From Pseudooceanicola nanhaiensis (GTDB taxonomy: Bacteria; Pseudomonadota; Alphaproteobacteria; Rhodobacterales; Rhodobacteraceae), in assembly GCF_020171315.1 (NCBI RefSeq), contig NZ_JAIUZP010000002.1:1-64000 (forward strand): a stretch of DNA of 64,000 nt. Direction: 5' to 3'. The notes beneath the pieces are model-generated. The model made no database searches. It saw only the letters and a program-made list of their open reading frames with translations, and was not told where the DNA came from. The position numbers and the translations under genes were made by a program. Below are positions 57,676 through 64,000 of the stretch, in pieces. Position 1 is the first letter of the stretch; each line of letters begins with the position of its first letter.

Positions 57676-59190
57676 ATGAACGGCTTTCCCGGGGGGCTGC
57701 TGACCGGCGCACAGATGCGTCAGCTGGAGCGGACAGAGATCGACAGCGGCCGCGTGACCGGTGCCCGGCTGATGGAGAGGGCAGGGCGCGCCGTGGTCGG
57801 GGCCTGCCTGCGGGCCTGGCCGGAGCTTGCCACCGGCACGCACCGTGCTGAGGTGCTCTGCGGGCCCGGCAACAACGGCGGAGACGGCTTCGTCATCGCG
57901 CGGCGTCTGGCCGAGCGCGGCTGGTCGGTCCGGCTGCGGCTGCTCGGCGACGTCACGCGCCTGCCGCCCGATGCGGCGCGGATGGCGGCGCTCTGGCGTC
58001 CGCTGGGGGCGATCCTGCCGTTGGAGGCGCCCGCGCCGGAAAAACGGCCGGATCTCGTGGTGGATGCGCTGTTCGGCACCGGTCTTGCGCGCCCGCTGTC
58101 TGGCACCGCCGCCGATCTTGTCGCTGGGCTGCGGGGCGCTCGCGTCGTGGCCGTCGACATTCCCTCGGGGCTCTGCGCCGACAGCGGGCGGGTGCTGGGG
58201 CAGGCGGTGCGGGCCGATCTGACGGTCAGTTTCCACGCCGCCAAGCAGGGCCATTTCCTGGGCGAGGGGCCAGCCTTGTGCGGCCGGCTCGAGGTGGCGG
58301 ACATCGGGCTGCCGCAGGGCGCGGTGCCCGGCGCTTTGCCGCTGGCCGAACCGGACACTGAGGCGCTGTCCAAGCGGCAGGGGGCCAAGTTCGACCATGG
58401 GCATGCGGTTATGCTGGCGGGCGGCGTCGGCCATGGCGGGGCCGCGCGGATGGCGGCGCGGGCCGCGCTGCGGGTCGGGGCCGGGTTGGTGACGCTGGCC
58501 CCGCCGCCCGCGGCGCTGATCGAGAATGCCGCGCGGCTCGATGCTGTCATGCTGCACGCGCTGCGCGATGGGGCGGCGCTGACGGACTGGCTGCAGGACC
58601 GCCGGATTCGTGCCCTCGGCCTTGGCCCGGGGCTGGGGCTCGGCGCGCGGGAGGCGGGGCTGGTCGCGGCGGCGCTGGACTGGGGCGGGCCGCTCGTGCT
58701 CGACGCGGATGCGCTGACGCTGCTGTCCCGGGATGCGGCACTCGCCGCGCGGCTGCACGAGGGCTGCCTGCTGACCCCGCACCTTGGCGAGTTCCGCCGG
58801 ATGTTCCCCGACCTCGCCGCGCAGTTGACGGAGCCTGCCACCTCTGGCCCGGCGGTGTCGGCCCGCGATGTGGCTGAGGCCGCGGCAGAGCGCTGCGGCG
58901 CCGTGGTGCTGCTGAAGGGGCCCGCGACAGTGATCGCGGCGCCGGGGGGCGGGGTCTGGCTCAGCGATGCCTGCTACGACCGTGCGGCGCCGGACCTTGC
59001 GACCGCCGGGTCGGGCGATGTGCTGGCGGGCCTCGCGCTCGGGCTGCTCGCCCGTGGGATGGCCCCGGCGGCGGCCGCGACGACGGCGGCCTGGCTTCAT
59101 GTGGAATGCGGCCGTGCCCTCGGCCCCGGATTGATCGCGGAGGACCTGCCCGAGGCCCTGCCGGGTGTCCTGAAGGCACTGCTCGCCTGA
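57676..59190 (+). CDS. nnr: Bifunctional NAD(P)H-hydrate epimerase/dehydratase
   Basis: A 504-residue metabolite-repair fusion. Residues ~1-205 form the epimerase (YjeF_N) domain with GPGNNGGDGFVIARRLAERGW and VDIPSGL. Residues ~215-504 form the ADP-dependent dehydratase with HGHAVMLAGG, TPHLGEFRRMF and the catalytic TAGSGDVLAGLALGLLARG. It restores NADPH damaged by hydration. GGCGGAA precedes the ATG. It is divergent from glnB. Confidence 0.94.
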   Translation: MNGFPGGLLTGAQMRQLERTEIDSGRVTGARLMERAGRAVVGACLRAWPELATGTHRAEVLCGPGNNGGDGFVIARRLAERGWSVRLRLLGDVTRLPPDAARMAALWRPLGAILPLEAPAPEKRPDLVVDALFGTGLARPLSGTAADLVAGLRGARVVAVDIPSGLCADSGRVLGQAVRADLTVSFHAAKQGHFLGEGPALCGRLEVADIGLPQGAVPGALPLAEPDTEALSKRQGAKFDHGHAVMLAGGVGHGGAARMAARAALRVGAGLVTLAPPPAALIENAARLDAVMLHALRDGAALTDWLQDRRIRALGLGPGLGLGAREAGLVAAALDWGGPLVLDADALTLLSRDAALAARLHEGCLLTPHLGEFRRMFPDLAAQLTEPATSGPAVSARDVAEAAAERCGAVVLLKGPATVIAAPGGGVWLSDACYDRAAPDLATAGSGDVLAGLALGLLARGMAPAAAATTAAWLHVECGRALGPGLIAEDLPEALPGVLKALLA

Positions 59191-59302
59191 GGCCGGTTTC
59201 GTGCGAGGGGCACTTATATAGTATAGATAGTATAGGCTGCGCTGCACAGGCGCGCCGCCGTCATCGCAGGCGTGCTCGGGATGCGAGCACGTAGCCGGTC
59301 GT

Positions 59303-59338
59303 GGAAAACAAAGGGGCCGCCGGGCATGCCCGGCGGCC
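59303..59338 (-). terminator. Terminator of the Hint-domain gene
   Basis: A 24-base perfect GC palindrome (59315-59338, centred on GGGCATGCCC) is followed on the minus strand by CCTTTGTTTTCC. It may also stop nnr transcription. Confidence 0.75.
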
Positions 59339-59365
59339 TGTCACAAGCAAGTCCTTTGATCCGGT

Positions 59366-59878
59366 TCAGGCCGAGAGATCGGCCTTGGCTTCGGACGACG
59401 CCAGAATTTCCATCCCGCCGGCATAGATCGTCTGCTCCCGCTCGAACCGCAGTTCGTAAAGGCGCATCTCCGTCTCGCCGGCATCGGTGACGTAGTGCCC
59501 GTCCACGAGCCGCGCAGCCGGAATCGCCGCCTGCTTGCGGCCATAGAGCGTTTCGGCGCGCCAGTCGCGCACCAGCAGCTTCTGCCCGGCGGGCAGCAGC
59601 GTGTCTTCTTCCGGGCGGGTGTGGCCGAGAGAGCCCGCCGCGATCTTCACCGCGCGCGCCGTCACCTTGCGGACACGCATCGAGGTGATCACCGACATGC
59701 CGAAATCGCGGCTGATGATCCGGTCGCCGGGCGAGAGGAACTCCACCGGAAGCTCACCGTCCATCGTCAGGACAAGCGTCCCCGCGATCAGCCCCGCGGG
59801 GTCCGATTCTATCTGAGAGTCATCGCTGCCAGAGACGGCCTGCAAGCCGTCTGCGCGCTGTACCGTTTTCGGTTTCAT
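59366..59878 (-). CDS. Hint-domain protein
   Basis: A 170-residue protein with the Hint (hedgehog/intein) fold: GLIAGTLVLTMDGELPVEFLSPGDRIISRD at ~30-60, then LLPAGQKLLVRDWRAETLYGRKQAAIPAARLVDG and a final ELRFEREQTIYAGGMEILA. It is a stand-alone module lacking RTX repeats. The first Hint residue is Gly-Thr rather than Cys or Ser (AGTLV), so autoprocessing is doubtful. Such proteins are common in Roseobacters, with unknown role. ATG 59878 follows GGGAAGAG; a GTG seven codons upstream is an alternative. Confidence 0.82.
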   Translation of the reverse strand: MKPKTVQRADGLQAVSGSDDSQIESDPAGLIAGTLVLTMDGELPVEFLSPGDRIISRDFGMSVITSMRVRKVTARAVKIAAGSLGHTRPEEDTLLPAGQKLLVRDWRAETLYGRKQAAIPAARLVDGHYVTDAGETEMRLYELRFEREQTIYAGGMEILASSEAKADLSA

Positions 59879-60182
59879 GCGCTCTTCCCGTGTTGTCACT
59901 GCCTCATTATTGCCGCCAGATTACGGCAGAAATGGGCGCAATTCCAGAAAATCCCGGGGCAGCCCCCCATTTCTAACGGGTTTGCCTGGGGCGGTCGGGG
60001 GATGGTGTCGCGGTGCTGCCTCGTGATGGCCATGAAGTCATGTCCCATCTGGATACAATCCGGCCCTTAACAAATTATTGATGCCGGATCGGCTCCGTGG
60101 ACCGGGCGGAGGTGGGATGCGATTTCCTCTCGCCTCCGCCGCGGCGCTTTGCTAGACAGCGCGAGCGCCGGAGCAGGCGTAT
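59879..60182. other. 304-bp gap before tRNA-Leu
   Basis: Promoter region for the divergent Hint gene and the tRNA. I see a small inverted repeat GCCG/CGGC near 59909-59926 and no gene. Confidence 0.4.
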
Positions 60183-60266
60183 GCGGGTGTGGCGGAATTG
60201 GTAGACGCACCAGATTTAGGTTCTGGCGCCTTTGGCGTGGGGGTTCGAGTCCCTTCACCCGCACCA
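60183..60266 (+). tRNA. tRNA-Leu (anticodon UAG)
   Basis: Acceptor GCGGGTG/CACCCGC, anticodon loop TTTAGGT on stem CCAGA/TCTGG (UAG), long variable arm, T-loop TTCGAGT, discriminator A and encoded CCA. A prophage integrase gene begins the next block, so the 3' end is the probable attachment site. Confidence 0.95.
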
Positions 60267-60378
60267 TATTGATAAGAAATAATTTTTAGACATTCTTGGT
60301 TGGTATGGCGGCGCGCGGCGCGCGGCGTTTCGCATTTTGTTTCGCACTTTCCTGTTCCGTGCTTGTTCCGTTCTCACC

Positions 60379-61380
60379 TCAAGAATCTCGCATCTGCTGA
60401 GCGAGCTTCGATTGCCGCTTCTGGTCAGCTCTGGCGCGATACTTCTGCACCATGGCGAGGGTTCGGTGCCCGGTCACCGCTTGGATCTGTGCGTCACTAC
60501 AGCCTGCCTCGGCCAATTGCACTGCTGCTGTGTAGCGCCAACCATGGGGCACAAGGCGCTGCGCGCCGCGCATCACGCCGATCTTTTCTCTGACGGTCTC
60601 CACCGCCGCCTGCACCTGGCGCTTGCCGAGTGGCTGGGTAAGGTTCTTCGCCATGATGTAGGCGCCGCGCTTTGGCAGCGCCCTGAGGTATTCGCGTAGG
60701 CGAGCGGGGCAGTAAACCCAGACCTTCTCGCCGGTTTTCTCCTGCGCCACAGCCATGAACTCGCCGTCGAAGTCGACCCACATCATCTTGACGCAATCGC
60801 CGAGGCGCTGGCCTGTGCCGATCCCAAGCTCGTAAGCGGTGCGCGCGATATCGTGATCTGCGGCCGCATTCTCATAGGCGCGAAGTTTGGCCTCTGGCCA
60901 GGGCTCGTATTCGCCGCCCGACAGTTTCTCGATGCCTATCACCGGGTTGCGCTCGATCCATTCGAGATCCACAGCGTGGCGACAGAGTACGGAAAGGATG
61001 GCGACGCGCTCATTGGCCTTCGACCAGGTATCCTGCAGCGCATCCCGCGCCGCGAGCGCGTGCTTCCGGCGGAAGGTGCGCATGTCCTTGTCGCCGTTCT
61101 TTTCCCGGATTGCTTCGCAATGCCTTCGGTAGTTCGCCCGCGATCCCTTTGACAGCATCTTGAACGCGGGGCTGGAGTAGTAGCTGATGATCAGCGCATT
61201 CCACGTCGTCTTGGCTGGTGCGCTCCGCTTTCCATTCCGCGCCGACCAATATTCGATCGAGAACTCCTCGCTGTCTGGATTGTCCGGCAGGCGGTGTCGA
61301 AACTTGCCTTTCCGAAAATAGATGTACTGCCGCCCCTTGACGGTCTTGAACTCGAGGTAGGGCAGGTCGGGGCGTTTCAT
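60379..61380 (-). CDS. int: Phage tyrosine integrase
   Basis: A 333-residue site-specific recombinase. The N-terminal arm/core-binding domain (~1-165) is followed by the catalytic domain. Catalytic residues are seen as GTGQRLGD (Arg I), PHGWRYTA (His-x-x-Arg), TGHRT and the nucleophile in MVQKYRA (Tyr). It reads towards the tRNA, as usual for tRNA-integrating phages. The start overlaps the stop of the excisionase gene by 4 bases. Confidence 0.95.
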   Translation of the reverse strand: MKRPDLPYLEFKTVKGRQYIYFRKGKFRHRLPDNPDSEEFSIEYWSARNGKRSAPAKTTWNALIISYYSSPAFKMLSKGSRANYRRHCEAIREKNGDKDMRTFRRKHALAARDALQDTWSKANERVAILSVLCRHAVDLEWIERNPVIGIEKLSGGEYEPWPEAKLRAYENAAADHDIARTAYELGIGTGQRLGDCVKMMWVDFDGEFMAVAQEKTGEKVWVYCPARLREYLRALPKRGAYIMAKNLTQPLGKRQVQAAVETVREKIGVMRGAQRLVPHGWRYTAAVQLAEAGCSDAQIQAVTGHRTLAMVQKYRARADQKRQSKLAQQMRDS

Positions 61381-61586
61381 GTTTCGAATTCGTCTCCGTC
61401 GTTGACGTTCGCGCCGGTCAGGGCTGCGCGCAGGGTGTCGACCGGCCAGCGCTTGATTTTGGGTGTCAGGTGTACAGGTCGCGGGAGGGCGCCGGCATCC
61501 ACCAATTGCATGAACTCAGTCAGAGCAAGGGACAGCATGAACGCCGCCTCTTTCTCCGTCACTGCAAGCTTTTCACGGCGGGCCAT
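61377..61586 (-). CDS. Small HTH protein, probable excisionase
   Basis: A 69-residue AlpA/MerR-like protein: LAVTEKEAAFMLSLALTEFMQLVDAGALPRPVHL then IKRWPVDTLRAAL. The pattern (HTH, wing, W-x-x-D-T-L-x-x-x-L) is typical of phage excisionases and AlpA regulators. It overlaps the integrase start by 4 bases and is translated with it. Confidence 0.82.
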   Translation of the reverse strand: MARREKLAVTEKEAAFMLSLALTEFMQLVDAGALPRPVHLTPKIKRWPVDTLRAALTGANVNDGDEFET

Positions 61587-61648
61587 CTTAGCGCGCTTCC
61601 TTTCGCGGTGCGTTCATTGGGCGCCTCCAGCCTCATGATGGCGGCCCT

Positions 61649-61888
61649 TCATTCCGCCTTGCCTCCGATCTCCGGGAGCATGGGCAGCACGTTGTTGCCG
61701 TACTCGGCGAAAAGTTTTGCCGTCTTCAGTTGAAGGTCCGCATTCCCCGTGATCGGGTTTGCGATCGACACCATGGCGTCGGCGCGCTTCACTTCGATCT
61801 CCAGCTGCTCGGCGCTCATGTCGTCGACCGAGAGGCGCTCCATCTGTGCGAAGAGGTGGTTGTTCAGGTCAGACAGTTTGTTCTTTAT
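61649..61888 (-). CDS. Small phage protein, probable ATA start
   Basis: A phage protein of 64 residues from the first ATG (61843), or 79 from an ATA at 61888 that follows AGGAGA at normal spacing. The extra N-terminus, KNKLSDLNNHLFAQ, looks like a family of small conserved prophage proteins and continues into MERLSVDDMSAEQLEIEVKRADAM. Coordinates use the ATA start, a rare initiation codon. No function known; probably regulatory. Confidence 0.7.
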   Translation of the reverse strand: MKNKLSDLNNHLFAQMERLSVDDMSAEQLEIEVKRADAMVSIANPITGNADLQLKTAKLFAEYGNNVLPMLPEIGGKAE

Positions 61889-61941
61889 GTCAGTCTCCTG
61901 TCATCCGTCGCTGCCCCGGTGGCGGGTGGCGGGTGGCGGGC

Positions 61942-62067
61942 TCAGAACCATAGGGCCACGAGGGTCGCGGCGAGGCTGCCGGAGGTAATGAGCGCGGTGG
62001 CAACCATCCATCGGGTGATAAGCGTCGCGATGTCCGGCTGGCGGGCGGGGGCGGAACGGGGCCTCAT
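61942..62067 (-). CDS. Small phage membrane protein
   Basis: A 41-residue protein with one hydrophobic segment (ATLITRWMVATALITSGS, then LAATLVALWF). The ATG overlaps the upstream stop by 4 bases, so translation is coupled, and the preceding gene has a good ribosome site. Function unknown. Downstream of its stop is a short tandem repeat, GGTGGCG three times (~61917-61940). Confidence 0.6.
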   Translation of the reverse strand: MRPRSAPARQPDIATLITRWMVATALITSGSLAATLVALWF

Positions 62068-62357
62068 GCCGCGTCGCCCCCGTAATCGCCGTCGTCTGGG
62101 GGAGTGAAGTCGAAGAGAGGCAGCGGCCCACGCCGGCGCGCCAGCATCGACATGGCGGGCGCAGGCGGCGCGATCATTGTGGGGCCCGCCGAGGGGTGGC
62201 CGGTTTCGATCCGCGCCAGGCGCTCAACCGTGATGGGATGGCCCTGCTGCTCTTTCAACTGGAGCCAGGCGTCGGTGATCAGGGCGGGCTGTCCGAGGTA
62301 TTTTCCTGCGTGCAGGACGCGACTGCGGGCCGTGAGGACGTGAATGTACGATTGCAT
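62064..62357 (-). CDS. Phage protein of unknown function
   Basis: A 97-residue protein, start MQSYIHVLTARSRVLHAGK, with no known domain that I recognise. The C-terminus is Pro/Asp-rich. ATG at 62357 follows GGAGG by 4 bases. It is the first gene of the leftward operon and has a promoter with an operator-like site. Confidence 0.7.
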   Translation of the reverse strand: MQSYIHVLTARSRVLHAGKYLGQPALITDAWLQLKEQQGHPITVERLARIETGHPSAGPTMIAPPAPAMSMLARRRGPLPLFDFTPPDDGDYGGDAA

Positions 62358-62382
62358 AGTGCCTCCATCGGTGGATGAAGAT

Positions 62383-62411
62383 TTTTAACACTATGTAAAA
62401 CTGTGGATCAA
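62383..62411 (-). promoter_or_regulatory. Leftward phage promoter with operator in the spacer
   Basis: On the minus strand a -35 TTGATC (62411-62406) and a -10 TTAAAA (62388-62383) are 17 bases apart. The spacer contains TTTACAT, the complement of ATGTAAA at 62393-62399, which also occurs twice in the repressor/cro control region. Confidence 0.65.
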
Positions 62412-62463
62412 GAATAATTTTATATAAAGTAAATTCTGACTGGGTTGACGTTGGGGATGTGTG

Positions 62464-63129
62464 TCAACTCTCGGGTGGTGGTGCGCTCCGCACGAGCTTT
62501 GCGGGCCAGTGAAGTTCGATCGGGCCTGCCCAGAGAAGTTCGATATCGTGCATCGAGTTTTGGCGGTCGGTCGGGGCGATGAGGTGGAACGTGTCTGGGC
62601 GGTCGGCACGTATCACGCGGCGGAGCCAGAAGTTTCCGTTTCGATCGGCGCAGACGGACAGCTTGTTGATGGCGTCGCTCGGCACCCCGAGGCGTCTAGG
62701 GAAGTCGAAGAAGAGAATGTCCCCTGCGCTGTAGGGGGTGTCGGTCATCCGCTGGCCCACCTTTACCGCGGCAACACCTTCGGCGGGCAACTCCAACGGG
62801 CAGCTCACGTATTCCATCCCGCCCTTCAAGAAGAACTTGTCGAGCTCTTTTGGGTTCGCCGCCTTCAGGCGCTCGTGATTGCTGGGGAGAAAGATCTCCG
62901 CGTCCTCGATGAGTTCGCCGATCACTTTGATCGCTGCCCTGTCTTCTTCCAGCAAGGCTGACACGGGGACCTGAAAGATATTCGCAATGCCTTCCAAGTA
63001 GGTCTCATTCATCCGGCGCTTGCCGGTTTCGAGCCCGTTGTAGAGGCCTGTCGAGATGTTGAGCAGTTCAGCCATGTGTTCCTGGCTGAACCCGGCGGCC
63101 TTGCGGCGCTGGCGAATGTTGAAGCGCAT
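62464..63129 (-). CDS. Phage CI-like repressor lacking the autocleavage residues
   Basis: A 221-residue protein. An XRE HTH spans ~4-60 (RQRRKAAGFSQEHMAELLNISTGLYNGLETGKRR), then a linker and an S24-like C-terminal domain (~115-215). The LexA/CI catalytic Ser motif (GDSM) reads VGQRMTDTPYSAGD here, and the Lys-bearing strand reads FWLRRVIRAD, so neither the Ser nor the Lys of the dyad is present. It probably does not self-cleave on RecA activation. It is divergent from a cro-like gene. ATG 63129. Confidence 0.88.
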   Translation of the reverse strand: MRFNIRQRRKAAGFSQEHMAELLNISTGLYNGLETGKRRMNETYLEGIANIFQVPVSALLEEDRAAIKVIGELIEDAEIFLPSNHERLKAANPKELDKFFLKGGMEYVSCPLELPAEGVAAVKVGQRMTDTPYSAGDILFFDFPRRLGVPSDAINKLSVCADRNGNFWLRRVIRADRPDTFHLIAPTDRQNSMHDIELLWAGPIELHWPAKLVRSAPPPES

Positions 63130-63172
63130 GGGTGGTCAATGCCTCCCTTCGCGCTGCCGCGCCATCGACTCT

Positions 63173-63211
63173 ATGTAAAATGTCTTCTCAAAAGAATATA
63201 CATAATGTAAA
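63173..63211. promoter_or_regulatory. Phage immunity operators
   Basis: ATGTAAA occurs at 63173-63179 and 63205-63211. The second sits in a near-palindrome TACAT-A-ATGTA (63199-63209). They lie between the divergent repressor and cro-like genes. The same heptamer is in the promoter at 62383-62411. Confidence 0.6.
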
Positions 63212-63220
63212 TGATTCGAC

Positions 63221-63457
63221 ATGGAGCTGCGTAACCTCATCCAGAACAGCCCGCTGACACGGGCCGAGATTTGCCGCCGGGCCGGTTTCTCCCGTTCGTA
63301 CCTGTCGCTTCTTGAAGCGGGGGAACGCCGGGTTGGCCTAAGCAAGGTGTCTGCCCTGGCAGACGCCCTCGGCGTTGGGGTCGGGGACCTGAGGCCCGAT
63401 CTGGCCGAGCTCCTCGGACCGCACCAGCCACTGGCTGGGGAAGGGAGGCAGGTGTGA
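63221..63457 (+). CDS. Cro-like HTH regulator
   Basis: A 78-residue XRE-family protein: LIQNSPLTRAEICRRAGFSRSYLSLLEAGERRVGLSKVSALADALGV. It is divergent from the CI-like repressor and likely plays the Cro part. The start is at ATG 63221 with no ribosome site and operators just upstream, so the mRNA may have a very short leader. Confidence 0.8.
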   Translation: MELRNLIQNSPLTRAEICRRAGFSRSYLSLLEAGERRVGLSKVSALADALGVGVGDLRPDLAELLGPHQPLAGEGRQV

Positions 63458-63634
63458 GGCGACCTAGTGTCATTGCCTGCGCAACTCCTGTTTGGCGCTT
63501 CCGTGGAGCTGAAGTGTCGTTGACCGGTCCCGTCCGGTTTAGCGGGGCTCCGCGGTTGGCGCGCGCGGGACCTATCGCGGTGCCCTGCATCATTCATCAA
63601 ACAAACCAGAACCCGAAGGAAAAGGCGTTTCCAT

Positions 63635-64000
63635 GCAGCCGATGATCGCAGCTCAGATGTTCCGCAATTTGGTCAGGCAGGCGCAAGGCAAAGAGGCGGC
63701 GGCGGCCATGATCTCTTCGGCTGTGGGGCATTCGATCAGCATCGGGTCGCTCAGCCGGATCGAGCACGGAAACGCGGAGGTGCCACTTCTGTGGGCCTGG
63801 GCGTTGATGGACGGTACGGGGAACAGATGCTTCGACGAGTATCGAGTGCAAACCGAGCCTCCACCCGGCGACGCCTGTCCCTACGAACTCATAGGGGAGA
63901 CCTCGCGCGAACATGGCGAGTCTCTGGAGGCCAGTCTCCGCGCGGCGCGGTCCGAGACTGCGCAGGACTGGGCTCAGGCCGCGGTCGAACATCGCGAGGC
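63635..64000 (+). CDS. Phage regulator (HTH-like), cut by the window end
   Basis: An open frame from ATG 63635 (AAGGAAAAGG ahead) runs 122 codons to the end without a stop. The segment EAAAAMISSAVGHSISIGSLSRIEHGNAEVPLLWAWALMDGTGN looks like a helical HTH module, perhaps a CII-like activator. It could also be another early regulator. Partial. Confidence 0.6.

Larger units (their letters stand above)
60267..64000. mobile_element. Prophage (left end: integrase to immunity region), continues past the window
   Basis: A tyrosine integrase lies 112 bp from the 3' end of tRNA-Leu, and is followed by an excisionase-like gene, small phage genes, a divergent repressor and cro-like gene, and a further regulator. 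Base composition is lower in GC than the flanks, especially around the operators. The left attachment site should be the tRNA 3' end. The other end is outside the window, so size and completeness cannot be told. Confidence 0.88.

Noticed and set aside
61901-62131. 76-codon minus-strand frame in the phage block
   Set aside because: Overlaps the coupled 41-codon membrane gene and the 97-codon gene; Arg/Pro-rich with no start signal.
63454-63645. 63-codon frame starting at a GTG that overlaps the cro-like stop
   Set aside because: It has GGGAGG ahead but unlike-protein composition (Arg/Pro/Ala), and ends inside the next gene. Possible but not supported enough to list.

Overview
High-GC, gene-dense chromosomal DNA of an alphaproteobacterium, most likely a marine or halotolerant member of the Rhodobacterales (Roseobacter group). 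The clues are the hisB-hisH / hisA / hisF-hisE layout broken up by small DUF genes, an ectABC plus ectoine-type aspartokinase operon behind a MarR regulator, RTX and Hint-domain proteins, glnB-glnA, yajC-secD-secF next to the ccmABCDG cytochrome c maturation cluster, and a tRNA-Leu used as a prophage site. This assignment is from gene content only; nothing was searched.

Layout. 1-3368: two divergent RTX (type I secreted) proteins. 3882-5971: tRNA-Tyr, rlmB and a CoA-binding protein, with an orphan intrinsic terminator between the last two. 6031-10990: five histidine biosynthesis genes on the minus strand, interleaved with DUF2867, DUF302 and DUF2147 genes. 11190-15611: a signalling island of two histidine kinases and three receiver-only response regulators, one with a frameshift in a G7 run. 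15858-20401: ectR and ectABC-ask. 20526-24726: a Pho-box-like site and a phnC-phnD-phnE-phnE phosphonate/phosphate ABC importer with terminators inside the operon. 25017-29869: RND efflux pump and its adaptor. 30244-33870: YfgM-like protein, bamB, der. 33875-36152: TspO-like protein and serS. 36483-43317: yajC-secD-secF, TauE/SafE-like permease, Mth938-like protein, ccmABCDG. 43348-59878: mostly housekeeping (acnA, a LpxL-like acyltransferase, a FliG-like protein, purB, glnA, glnB, Nnr) with several proteins of unknown function, a 53-residue secreted Cys protein and a Hint-domain protein. 60183-64000: tRNA-Leu(UAG) and the integrase/immunity end of a prophage, which runs off the window.

How it fits together. 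EctABC with Ask make the osmolyte ectoine from aspartate semialdehyde. The Ccm proteins, SecDF-YajC and BamB serve the envelope and electron transport. GlnB and GlnA form the nitrogen-sensing and assimilation pair. The prophage end has a divergent repressor/cro-like pair, a repeated ATGTAAA motif in its control regions, and a leftward operon ending in xis-int.

The most unusual non-coding signal is a family of paired 22-24 bp AT-rich palindromes, both centred on TTCGAA. It occurs three times (24868-24914, 34688-34734, 51027-51072), always between genes in GC-rich surroundings. Copy 1 continues into three more stem-loops. I saw no CRISPR array, rRNA gene or intact insertion sequence.
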